Source of the DNA: Candidatus Aminicenantes bacterium UBA2199
GTDB lineage: Bacteria; Acidobacteriota; Aminicenantia; UBA2199
DNA length: 52,575 bases
NCBI GenBank assembly: GCA_002327965.1
Contig: DCVB01000127.1
Location: forward strand, 1 to 52,575
Direction: 5' to 3'
Under the pieces are notes generated by a model. It was not told the origin of the DNA and did no database searches. It saw only the letters and a list, made by a program, of their open reading frames with translations. How positions within the stretch are numbered: the first letter of the stretch is position 1; each line of letters opens with the position of its first letter. A program made the position numbers and the translations under genes. Positions 7,500-15,149 of the stretch are shown here, piece after piece.

Positions 7500-10208
7500 G
7501 TGCCCGACCGCGTCCTGCTCATTGACGGCATGTACCTCGTGTTCAGCTCGTTCTACACCCACCCGGCCATGCGCACGCTGGGCAACGAGCCCACCGGCGC
7601 CGTCTTCGGTTTCATCAGCCGCGTGGAGAGCCTGATCCAGGAGCTGCGCCCCGCCCGCCTGGCCGTGGCTTTCGACTCCAGGGAGAAGACCTTCCGCCGC
7701 GAGTTGTACCCCGAGTACAAGGCCAAGCGCCAGCTGCCGCCCGAGGAGCTCGTGCAGCAGCTGCCCGCCGTGCGCGAGTACCTGGAGGGCCGCGGCATCC
7801 ATGCGCTGGAGAAGCCGGGCCTCGAGGGCGACGACATCATCGCCCTGCTGGCCAAGCGCTACGCCGCCGCCGGCAGCGAGGTGCTGATCTTCTCCGCCGA
7901 CAAGGACCTGTTCCAGCTGGTGGGCGGGGACGTTTTCGTCTATCACCCCAAGCTGAAGAAAAAGCTGGGCCGCGGCGAGGTGAAGCAATTCTTCGGGGTT
8001 TACCCCGAGCAGATCGTCGATTACCTCTCGCTGGCCGGCGACGCCTCGGACAACATCCCCGGCATCCCGGGGGTCGGCGACAAGACGGCGACGCGGCTGA
8101 TCGAACGGTTCGGCAGCCTGGACGCCATGCTGCAGAACCTGGACCAGGTGCCGGGCAAGCTGCGGGACAAGATCGCCGCCAACGCCCACCTGTTCTCCAA
8201 GTGGCGCCCGCTGCTGGATCTGGACCGCATTCCGGCGACGGGCATCGAACTGGAGCTGCCACCCTTCCAGCCCCGCTGCGGCGAGCCCCTGCTGGATCTC
8301 TACCGCCGCCTGCAATTCCACAGCCTGCTGAGGAAGTCGGGCGCCGCCCCGGCTCCGGGCGCGGCCGTCGCTGCCCAGGCCAGGCCGGCCGTGCGGCTGA
8401 TCACGGATCGCGCCGGGCTGAAAGCGCTGGCGGCCAGGGTACGCAAGGCGGGGAGCTTCGCCTGGGATATCGAGACCACGGCGCTCGACTTCACCGCGGC
8501 GCAAATCGTCGGCCTGGGCCTGGCGCTGCCCGGCGCCGTCTATTATGTCCCCTTCCTCGTCCCCGCCGCGGAGGCGGACCGATTCCAGTTGACTTTCGAT
8601 GAATTCCGCGAGGAGATGGCGGACATCTTCGCCGCCGCCGCGATCAGGAAGACCGGGCACAACCTGAAATTCGACATGCTGCACTTCCGGCGCCAGGGAC
8701 TGGCGGTGGCCGGCGTCGAGCACGACACCATGATCATGTCCTACCTGCTCTTTCCCAACCGCCGCGCCCACCCGCTGAAGGAGCTGAGCGCCGAGTTCCT
8801 GGGCCTGCAGCCCATGACATACGCGGAACTGGCCGGCAAGGGCAGGAACCAGGTGCCGCTGGCGGAGATCGCGGTCGAGAAGGTCGCGGCCTACTGCGCC
8901 GCTGACGCCGACGGCTCCGCCCGGCTGTCGGAAAAGCTGCTGCCGCTGCTGGAGGAAAAAAAGCTCCTGCAGCTCTACCGCGACATCGAGATGCCGCTGG
9001 CCGGCGTGCTGCTGGACATGGAATGGCACGGCATCCGCGTCGACCGGGCCTTCCTGCAGGAAGCAGACCGCCGCCTGCGCGGGCAGATCGCCCGTACCGA
9101 GGAGGAGGTGCGCGAGCTGGCCGGCTATGATGTCAACCTGAACTCCCCCCAGCAGCTGGCCGAGCTGTTGTTTGAGAAAATGAACCTGCCGCTGAGCAAG
9201 AAGACGCGCAAGACCAGGGCGCAGTCGACCGACATCGAGGTGCTCAACGAGCTCAAGCAGTACCCCGTCGTCGAGAAGATCATCGCCCACCGCACGTTCA
9301 AGAAACTGCACTCCACCTATGTCCAGGGCCTGCTGGAGAACCTGGATCCCGACGACCGCGTCCACACCCAGTTCAACCAGACCGTCACGGCCACCGGCCG
9401 CCTCTCCTCATCCAACCCCAACCTGCAGAACATCCCGGTCGGCGCCTTTTCTTTCGGCGACTCGGGGGCGGGGCTCAACCTGCGCCGGGCCTTCATCGCC
9501 GCCCCCGGGCGGCGGCTGCTCTCGGCCGACTATTCCCAGATCGAACTGCGGGTCATGGCCCATTTTTCCCGGGACGCCAACCTGCTGCGCGCCTTCGCCG
9601 AAGGGGCGGACATCCACCAGCGCACCGCCGACCTGGTTTTCGGCGGCGATCTCTTCAGCCGGCGCTCCGAGATGCGCCGGCGGGCCAAGATCATCAATTT
9701 TTCCATCCTCTACGGCAGCGGCGCCTTTTCCCTGGCCAGGGAACTGGGGGTGAGCTTCGCCGAAGCCAAGGAATTCATCGAGCGATACTTCGAGACCTAC
9801 AGCGGCGTCAAGCGCTTCATGGACAGGGTCATCGCCGACGCGGAAAAGAACCCCGAGGTGCGCACCCTGGCGGGCCGCGTGCGCCCCATCCCCGAGGTGC
9901 AGAGCTCGAACCGCACCGTCAAGGAGAATGGCAACCGCATGGCGGTCAACACCGTGGTTCAGGGCAGCGCCGCCGACATCATCAAGATCGCCATGATCCG
10001 CATCCACGAGGGGCTGCGCTCCATGAAGAGCCGGCTGGTGCTGCAGGTACACGACGAGCTGGTCTTCGAGTGCCCGCCCGGGGAGGAGAAGCGCCTGGCC
10101 GCCCTGGTGCGCGACGGCATGGAGAATGCCGTGAAGCTGAGGGTGCCGCTGACCGTGAGCCTGAAGAAGGGGGAGAACTGGGCCGACATGGAGGCCATGG
10201 AACCATGA
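7500..10208 (+). CDS. polA: DNA polymerase I
   Basis: A 902-residue family A polymerase. The 5' nuclease domain (1 to about 290) shows GLEGDDIIA, FSADKDLFQLV and GDASDNIPGIPGVGDKTA. The 3'-5' proofreading domain appears intact: WDIETTALD (Asp/Glu about 323/325), GHNLKFDMLHF and YCAADAD. The polymerase domain has motif A DYSQIELRVMAHFSRD (about 677), motif B RRRAKIINFSILYG (about 725) and motif C QVHDELVF (about 849). All three activities are therefore expected, for Okazaki-fragment maturation and repair. The start is GTG, 2 nt after the preceding gene. The stop overlaps the next gene's ATG (ATGA). Confidence 0.97.
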   Translation: MPDRVLLIDGMYLVFSSFYTHPAMRTLGNEPTGAVFGFISRVESLIQELRPARLAVAFDSREKTFRRELYPEYKAKRQLPPEELVQQLPAVREYLEGRGIHALEKPGLEGDDIIALLAKRYAAAGSEVLIFSADKDLFQLVGGDVFVYHPKLKKKLGRGEVKQFFGVYPEQIVDYLSLAGDASDNIPGIPGVGDKTATRLIERFGSLDAMLQNLDQVPGKLRDKIAANAHLFSKWRPLLDLDRIPATGIELELPPFQPRCGEPLLDLYRRLQFHSLLRKSGAAPAPGAAVAAQARPAVRLITDRAGLKALAARVRKAGSFAWDIETTALDFTAAQIVGLGLALPGAVYYVPFLVPAAEADRFQLTFDEFREEMADIFAAAAIRKTGHNLKFDMLHFRRQGLAVAGVEHDTMIMSYLLFPNRRAHPLKELSAEFLGLQPMTYAELAGKGRNQVPLAEIAVEKVAAYCAADADGSARLSEKLLPLLEEKKLLQLYRDIEMPLAGVLLDMEWHGIRVDRAFLQEADRRLRGQIARTEEEVRELAGYDVNLNSPQQLAELLFEKMNLPLSKKTRKTRAQSTDIEVLNELKQYPVVEKIIAHRTFKKLHSTYVQGLLENLDPDDRVHTQFNQTVTATGRLSSSNPNLQNIPVGAFSFGDSGAGLNLRRAFIAAPGRRLLSADYSQIELRVMAHFSRDANLLRAFAEGADIHQRTADLVFGGDLFSRRSEMRRRAKIINFSILYGSGAFSLARELGVSFAEAKEFIERYFETYSGVKRFMDRVIADAEKNPEVRTLAGRVRPIPEVQSSNRTVKENGNRMAVNTVVQGSAADIIKIAMIRIHEGLRSMKSRLVLQVHDELVFECPPGEEKRLAALVRDGMENAVKLRVPLTVSLKKGENWADMEAMEP

Positions 10209-12031
10209 GCATGAAGGAGATCGACGCCACGAAATTCAAGGAGATCATGCGCCGCGGCATGGAGCACCTGTTCCAGGATCGCGAGCTGCTCAACCGCATC
10301 AACGTCTTCCCGGTCGCCGACGCCGACACCGGCGACAACCTCGTCCATACCCTGAAGCCTGTTTACGATGGCATGGACGACTGGCAGGAAACGCGCCTGG
10401 ACGAGACGGCCGACCGCCTGGCCCAGGCGATGCTGCGTTCGGCCAAGGGCAATTCCGGGGTCATCTTCTCGCAGTTTTTTTTCGCCTTCGCCCAGGCCAT
10501 GAGGGGCCAGGAGGCGATCGGGCCGGCCGACTTCAGCCTGGCCATGGAAAAAGCGGTGCGCGAGACCTACGCCTCGGTGGCCGATCCCCGCGAAGGGACG
10601 ATCCTGACCGTGCTGCGCCACACGGCCGAGGAGTTCAAGCGCCTGGCGCTGAGCGGCGAGCGCTACCAGGTCATTTTCGAGAAGGCGATCATCAAGGCCA
10701 AGGAGATCCTGGAGAAGACGCGGGACATGCTGCCGCAAATGAAGAAAGCGAAGGTGGTCGATGCCGGCGGGCTGGGTTTTTTCCTTTTCTTCAAGGGCAT
10801 GTCGGTGGCGATGGGCGGCCGTGCCTCCGGCGCCGCCGGGGACGTCCAGGATGCCGGAGCTGGCTTCGACCAGCAGCCGCAGGCCGTCGATGCCGCCGAA
10901 CTGGCCTTCTGCGCTGAATGGCTGGTCCGCCCCCGTCCAGGCGGGGCGGTGCGGCCCCGCGGGCAGGACCGGGAATTTTTCAAGGAACTTCTCAGGTCCC
11001 ACGGCGATTCGCTGCTGATCGCCGGCGATGAGGGGCTTCTGCACCTGCACCTGCACACCGACGACCCGCAGGCAGCGGAAGCGGAAATCGCCCGCCACGG
11101 CGAGATCCTTTCCCGCAAGGTCGATTCGCTGCGCCCAACGGACAAGGAACGCCCGGAGCTCGACGTGGCATGGCTCATCGATTCGGCTGTCGATATCCCC
11201 GAGGCGACGGAGCGGGCGCTGGGCGTCGGGGTCGTGCCGCTGCAGATCCTGCTCAACGAGCGCTACCTGCGCGACCGGCTGGAGATCGCCAAGGAGGAGC
11301 TGTACCGGCGCATGCGCGCCGAGAAAGACCTGGCGGTCAAGACGTCGCAGCCGGCGCCGCTCGATTTCAAGACCGCCTTCGAGTCCGCCCTGGCCCGCAA
11401 GAGCCGGGTGCTGCTGTTCAGCCTTTCCTCGCGCTTGAGCGGCGCCTTCCAGAACGCACTGGCCGCCGTGCGCCTGCTGCCGGAGGCCGACCGGGCCCGG
11501 GTGCGCATCGTCGACACGCTCAACGTCTCGGCCGGCAGCGGCCTGCTCTTCTGCCGCGCCGTGCGGCTCCTGGAGGCGGGTCTGGACGTCGAGAGCGCCG
11601 CCGCCGACGTCGAGAGCCGGCGCGGCCAGGTGGTCTCGCTTGGGTACGTCGAGTCGCTGGAGTACGCGGTGCGCGGCGGCCGCCTGCCCGCGGCGGCCGG
11701 CTGGCTGCAGCGCCGGCTCGGCATCCGGCCGCTGGTCGCCTTCGAGAAAGGCAGGCTGGTCCGCAAAGGGGCCCTGCTCAGCGCCCGCAACAAGGAACGC
11801 AAGGTCGTGCGCCGCCTGCTCAGGAAGCTGAATCCCCATGCGTCCTACTCGCTGGGCATCGTCTATACCGACAACCCGCAGGCGGCCCTGCGTCTGGAGG
11901 ACGAACTGGCCAAATCGCGGCTGAAGATCTCGGCCATGTACCAGGTCGTCGGCGCCGCCGTCCTCGGCGCCCATGCCGGACCGGGGACCTTCTGCCTGTT
12001 CGCCCTGCCCGACCCGGAAACGGCCGTTTGA
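10205..12031 (+). CDS. FakA-FakB-like fusion: DhaL/DAK2 kinase domain joined to a DegV fatty-acid-binding domain
   Basis: A 608-residue protein. Residues 1-205 form a DhaL-type ATP-binding domain as in fatty acid kinase FakA: NVFPVADADTGDN, SAKGNSGVIFSQFF, DPREGTILTVLR and VVDAGGLGFFLFFKGM. Residues about 225-315 match the FakA middle domain, with the metal-site-like LHLHLHTDDP. From about 318 a DegV/FakB fold follows: AWLIDSAVDIP, VVPLQILLNERYLRD, FSLSSRLSGAFQNALAAV and VSLGYVESLEYAVRGGRL. In Firmicutes the kinase and the acyl carrier are separate proteins that make acyl phosphate; here both would act in one chain. Its ATG overlaps the polA stop. The substrate is inferred from family knowledge. 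Confidence 0.88.
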   Translation: MSMKEIDATKFKEIMRRGMEHLFQDRELLNRINVFPVADADTGDNLVHTLKPVYDGMDDWQETRLDETADRLAQAMLRSAKGNSGVIFSQFFFAFAQAMRGQEAIGPADFSLAMEKAVRETYASVADPREGTILTVLRHTAEEFKRLALSGERYQVIFEKAIIKAKEILEKTRDMLPQMKKAKVVDAGGLGFFLFFKGMSVAMGGRASGAAGDVQDAGAGFDQQPQAVDAAELAFCAEWLVRPRPGGAVRPRGQDREFFKELLRSHGDSLLIAGDEGLLHLHLHTDDPQAAEAEIARHGEILSRKVDSLRPTDKERPELDVAWLIDSAVDIPEATERALGVGVVPLQILLNERYLRDRLEIAKEELYRRMRAEKDLAVKTSQPAPLDFKTAFESALARKSRVLLFSLSSRLSGAFQNALAAVRLLPEADRARVRIVDTLNVSAGSGLLFCRAVRLLEAGLDVESAAADVESRRGQVVSLGYVESLEYAVRGGRLPAAAGWLQRRLGIRPLVAFEKGRLVRKGALLSARNKERKVVRRLLRKLNPHASYSLGIVYTDNPQAALRLEDELAKSRLKISAMYQVVGAAVLGAHAGPGTFCLFALPDPETAV

Positions 12032-12048
12032 ATTTTCAGGGAGGTTCA

Positions 12049-12999
12049 ATGGAAGGAAAGATCAAGCTGGGCATCAGCTCCTGCCTGCTGGGGAACAAGG
12101 TGCGCTTCGACGGCGGCCACAAGTTCGACCCCTTCCTGGTGAACATCCTGGGGCCATACGTGGAGTACGTCTCTGTCTGTCCCGAAGTCGAGTCGGGGTT
12201 CCCGGTGCCGCGCGAGGCCTTCCGCCTGGTCGGCGCCCCGGAGAATCCCAGGCTACTGACCCGGCAGACCGGCCTGGATGCCACGCCGCAGATGGAGCGC
12301 TGGATCGCCGGAAAACTGCCGCAACTGGAAAAAGCGGGGCTGTGCGGCTTTGTCTTCAAGAGCCGTTCGCCCTCCAGCGGCATGGAACGCGTCAAGGTAT
12401 ACAATGACAAGGGCATGGCCGAAAAGAAGGGGGTGGGGATCTTCGCCCGGGCGCTGATGGACCGCCTGAAGCTGCTGCCGGTGGAGGAGGAGGGCCGGCT
12501 GCAGGATATCGGGCTGCGCGAAAATTTCATCGAGCGCATCTTCGCCTACCGCCGCTGGCGCGAGCTGGCCGACAGCCATGCCACGGCCGGAAAACTGGTC
12601 GAGTTCCAGCGCCGCCATAAATACCTGCTCATGGCCCACAGCCCGGAAATGGCCCGGCGGCTCGGGAAGCTCGTGGCCGCCGCCGGGACGCGCCCCTTGA
12701 GCGAGATCCTGGCTGAATACGATGAGCTGTTCATGGCGGCCCTGAAACAGAAGGCCACGGTGCGCAAGAACGTCAACGTGCTGCAGCACATGCTGGGCTA
12801 TTTCAAGAAACAGCTCGATGATTTCGACAAAAGGGAGATGCTGGGCCTGATGGAGAAGTACCACCAGAACCTGGTGCCGCTGATCGTCCCCGTCACCCTG
12901 CTGAAGCACTACATCGACAAGTTCCAGGAGCCGTATCTCAAGGACCAGTATTACCTGGACCCGCATCCGCTGGAACTCAAGCTCAGGAACCACGCCTAG
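12049..12999 (+). CDS. DUF523 (TudS-like) plus DUF1722 (YbgA-like) two-domain protein
   Basis: A 316-residue protein. Residues 1-150 are DUF523: LGISSCLLGNKVRFDGGHK, VCPEVESGFPVPRE and FVFKSRSPSSG. The conserved Cys (about 10 and 44) are those proposed as iron-sulfur ligands in thiouracil desulfidases. Residues about 190-310 are DUF1722, with EFQRRHKYLLMAHSP, LQHMLGYFKKQLD and YLDPHPLEL. The same fusion is widespread in bacteria; desulfuration of thio-nucleobases is a family-based guess. GGAGG lies 5-9 nt upstream of the ATG. It follows the FakA-FakB gene by 17 nt and probably ends the polA operon. The palindromic element at 13030 follows. Confidence 0.85.
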   Translation: MEGKIKLGISSCLLGNKVRFDGGHKFDPFLVNILGPYVEYVSVCPEVESGFPVPREAFRLVGAPENPRLLTRQTGLDATPQMERWIAGKLPQLEKAGLCGFVFKSRSPSSGMERVKVYNDKGMAEKKGVGIFARALMDRLKLLPVEEEGRLQDIGLRENFIERIFAYRRWRELADSHATAGKLVEFQRRHKYLLMAHSPEMARRLGKLVAAAGTRPLSEILAEYDELFMAALKQKATVRKNVNVLQHMLGYFKKQLDDFDKREMLGLMEKYHQNLVPLIVPVTLLKHYIDKFQEPYLKDQYYLDPHPLELKLRNHA

Positions 13000-13029
13000 G
13001 TCGGCTTGCGGCCCCCCGGCGTTTACCGG

Positions 13030-13303
13030 AGTTCGATGTTCGACGTTCGAAGTTCGACGTTCGATGATCTAAAGATTGCAAGCACTGGTTGAAGGGTAGA
13101 TGAGTTCTCAGAATTCAAGGATGTTATGCACTGGTTCAAGGGTAGAAGAGTTCAAGGGTTCATGAGTTCGGGAAAGGCATCTCCAGGAAGTAATGCCTTA
13201 ACGCTTCAACCCTTCAACTCGTCAACGCTTCAACATCGCCTTCTATCGTCGAACATGGAACTTGGAACATGGAACATGGAACGTGGAACATGGAACATGG
13301 AAC
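13030..13303. repeat. Mosaic palindromic intergenic element, type B copy 2
   Basis: This lies in the convergent gap between the DUF523 gene and the DUF1295 gene. Positions 13031-13063 are TTCGATGTTCGACG words. Positions 13081-13110 are a degraded copy and 13128-13171 an exact copy of the 44 bp at 1449-1492. The following CTTAACGCTTCAACCCTTCAAC block (13197-13233) also aligns with copy 1. Positions 13252-13303 reiterate CATGGAACTTGGAA, which is copy 1's GTTCCATG block in reverse complement and moved to the far side. Internal GGTTCAAGGG and CCCTTCAAC words are complementary. Confidence 0.75.
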
Positions 13304-13312
13304 TTTGTCTTA

Positions 13313-14083
13313 TTATTTCCCGGGGATCCAGGGCACGAACATCGGCGTGCGCCGCTTGTAGTCCTCCCAGTCGGGACGGCCTGCATACTTCTTTTCGAGC
13401 AGCGGCACGCCGGAAACGAAGAGCAGCAGGAAGGTGATGACGATCGGGCCGGCCAGCCCGAGCCAGCCCCGCGGCGCCGAGAGGGCGATGACGGCGATGC
13501 CCCACCAGCCGAGCGCCTCGCCGAAATAGTTGGGGTGGCGGCTGTAGCGCCAGAGGCCGGAGCCGATCAGCCGGCCCCGGTTGGCGGGGTTCCTCCGGAA
13601 AGCGGCCAGCTGGCGGTCGCCGATGCTCTCGAAAAGAAAGCCCTTGACCCACATCAGGGAGCCGAGAAGGTCCAGCCAGTTCAGCTGCGGCTGCGGCTGC
13701 CCGGCGACGAGCAGTACCGGCGCCAGGATGAGCAGCATGAAGAACCCCTGCAGCAGGAAGACCTGCAGGAAGCTGCGGGCGACGAACCAGCGGCCCCATT
13801 GGCGGCGCCAGGCGGCGTAGCGGAAATCCTCCTCCCTGCCCCGATTGCGCCGGAAGATGTGCCATGCCAGCCGGCCTCCCCAGATGGTGACCAATGCCAG
13901 GACCAGCCACTGTCGTGGCTGACCCTGGCCGCGGATCAGCAAAACCGCCCAGCCGGTCACGATGAATCCCGGTCCCCAGGCGATGTCGGCGATGCCGTTG
14001 TTCCTCTTCAGCAGGGCGGCGATGAAGGCGCCGGTCATATAGATGACGATGACCAGCGCCGCGAATGCCAGGGTCCTGACCAT
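13313..14083 (-). CDS. DUF1295 membrane protein (steroid 5-alpha-reductase C-terminal-like)
   Basis: A 256-residue protein with six or seven hydrophobic segments. The family hallmarks are ADIAWGPGFIVTGW near the N-terminus (about 32-45) and LWRYSRHPNYFGEALGWWG (about 183-201), followed by a C-terminal EKKYAGRPDWEDYKRRTP. The C-terminal part resembles NADPH-dependent steroid reductases and ICMT enzymes; the bacterial substrate is unknown. The frame is open far upstream through uvsE, but ATG 14081-14083 has GGAGG 6-10 nt upstream and is clearly the start. It lies 20 nt downstream of uvsE and is probably cotranscribed with it. Confidence 0.85.
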   Translation of the reverse strand: MVRTLAFAALVIVIYMTGAFIAALLKRNNGIADIAWGPGFIVTGWAVLLIRGQGQPRQWLVLALVTIWGGRLAWHIFRRNRGREEDFRYAAWRRQWGRWFVARSFLQVFLLQGFFMLLILAPVLLVAGQPQPQLNWLDLLGSLMWVKGFLFESIGDRQLAAFRRNPANRGRLIGSGLWRYSRHPNYFGEALGWWGIAVIALSAPRGWLGLAGPIVITFLLLFVSGVPLLEKKYAGRPDWEDYKRRTPMFVPWIPGK

Positions 14084-14103
14084 GCGAACCTCCTTGCCGC
14101 GTG

Positions 14104-14991
14104 CTACAGCCGTCCCTGTCTTTCCAGCAGGCGACGGGCGCGCAGCGCGCTCTTTTCCTTGTCCTTGATCTCCAGCATGATGTCGAAGTCGAGGCCATGG
14201 CCGGCGGCGATGAAGCGGGCGAAGTGCCGCAGGTCGATGCTCTCGGCGTGGCTGCCCGGACGGGCGCCTTTTTTCTGCGAGCTGTAATCGATCATGGGCG
14301 GACCGTCCTTCTTCTTCCAGGTGGCGGCGGCCAGCGCCAGCGCCGCGGCCGTGCTCTCGCCGCGGTGATTCAGCTGGTGATGGAAGGAGTCGAACAGGAC
14401 GGGGATCCCGGTGCGGCGGTGGATCTCCAGGCAGTCGGCGACAGTGAACAGGCGATCGTCGTTCTCCACCACCAGGCGCCGGCGCACCGCCCCGGCGAGG
14501 AGCTCGACGCGCGAGCAGTAGCGGCTGACCGCGGCTGCCTTGTCGCCGTAGACCCCGCCGGCGTGAACCTGGATGCGCGCCGTGTCGTCGAGGCCCAGCG
14601 CGTCGAGGACGCGGGCGTGATACTCCAGCTCGGCGGCGCTGCGGCGGAAGATGCCCTCGTCCACTGAATTGATCAGGGTGAACTGGTCGGGGTGCATGGA
14701 GATGCGCATGCGCTGGCAACGGATGAACCGCCCCAGGGCGGTGAAGCGCGGGGCGAATTCCCGCTGCCAGGGAAAGGCGCAGGCCGGGTGCGAGGCAAAG
14801 GGGACCAGGTCGGAGCTGATGCGCAGGAAAAGCAAACCGTTGGCGCGGTTGAATTCAAGCATGCGCTCCAGGCAGTCCAGGTTCCCTTGCACCGTCTCGG
14901 CAAGCCGGGCGGCGGAATAGGAAGCCAGGCGGAACGTGCGGCTGGGAGTGCAGCCGATGGAACGGTTGAGGCAGGGATAGCCGATCTTCAC
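14104..14991 (-). CDS. uvsE: UV DNA damage endonuclease UvsE
   Basis: A 295-residue TIM-barrel endonuclease that nicks 5' of UV photoproducts and abasic sites. The metal-site signatures are in order: LFLRISSDLVPFASH, ISMHPDQFTLINS, IQVHAGGVYGDK, LVVENDDRLFT, PVLFDSFHHQLN, MIDYSSQ and DFDIMLEIKDKEKS. The start is GTG at 14989-14991, overlapping the TGA of an 11-codon leaderless ORF. The DUF1295 gene follows. It is transcribed divergently from the sulfatase-like gene at 15150. Confidence 0.95.
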   Translation of the reverse strand: MKIGYPCLNRSIGCTPSRTFRLASYSAARLAETVQGNLDCLERMLEFNRANGLLFLRISSDLVPFASHPACAFPWQREFAPRFTALGRFIRCQRMRISMHPDQFTLINSVDEGIFRRSAAELEYHARVLDALGLDDTARIQVHAGGVYGDKAAAVSRYCSRVELLAGAVRRRLVVENDDRLFTVADCLEIHRRTGIPVLFDSFHHQLNHRGESTAAALALAAATWKKKDGPPMIDYSSQKKGARPGSHAESIDLRHFARFIAAGHGLDFDIMLEIKDKEKSALRARRLLERQGRL

Positions 14992-15023
14992 GGCAACGCC
15001 GCCTTGCTGGCCGCGGGCTTCAT
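14988..15023 (-). CDS. Putative 11-codon leaderless leader peptide coupled to uvsE
   Basis: The ATG (15023-15021) lies 6 nt after a perfect -10 box. The frame reads MKPAASKAALP, and its TGA (14990-14988) overlaps the uvsE GTG as GTGA. Only a weak AAGGCGG precedes the GTG. The layout fits termination-reinitiation coupling and parallels xseA and the YbhN-like gene. Confidence 0.4.
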   Translation of the reverse strand: MKPAASKAALP

Positions 15024-15029
15024 GCCCCG

Positions 15030-15059
15030 ATTATACGCGAGACAGGCATGCCCAGGCAA
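15030..15059 (-). promoter_or_regulatory. Predicted promoter of the uvsE operon
   Basis: On the minus strand: TTGCCT (15059-15054), 18 nt, perfect TATAAT (15035-15030). Confidence 0.55.
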
Positions 15060-15096
15060 CCGCGGCCGTCCGCCGATCCCTTGGCCGGCCATTCTG

Positions 15097-15105
15097 TGGT
15101 ATAAT
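15097..15105 (+). promoter_or_regulatory. Predicted extended -10 promoter of the sulfatase-like gene
   Basis: TGGTATAAT, a TGn-extended perfect -10 box at 15100-15105, with no good -35 hexamer at 16-18 nt. The leader to the ATG at 15150 is about 37 nt. It contains AGGAG (15119-15123) and a small GCCGG/CCGGC hairpin just before the start. Confidence 0.45.
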
Positions 15106-15149
15106 GACCCGCACAAGCAGGAGAAGCGCCGGATCCCCCGGCAAAAAAA

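Noticed and set aside
13313..14719. A 468-codon frame joining the DUF1295 gene to upstream sequence
   Set aside because: The N-terminal part is an Arg/Pro/His-rich shadow of uvsE; a strong Shine-Dalgarno sequence and ATG at 14083 define the real start.
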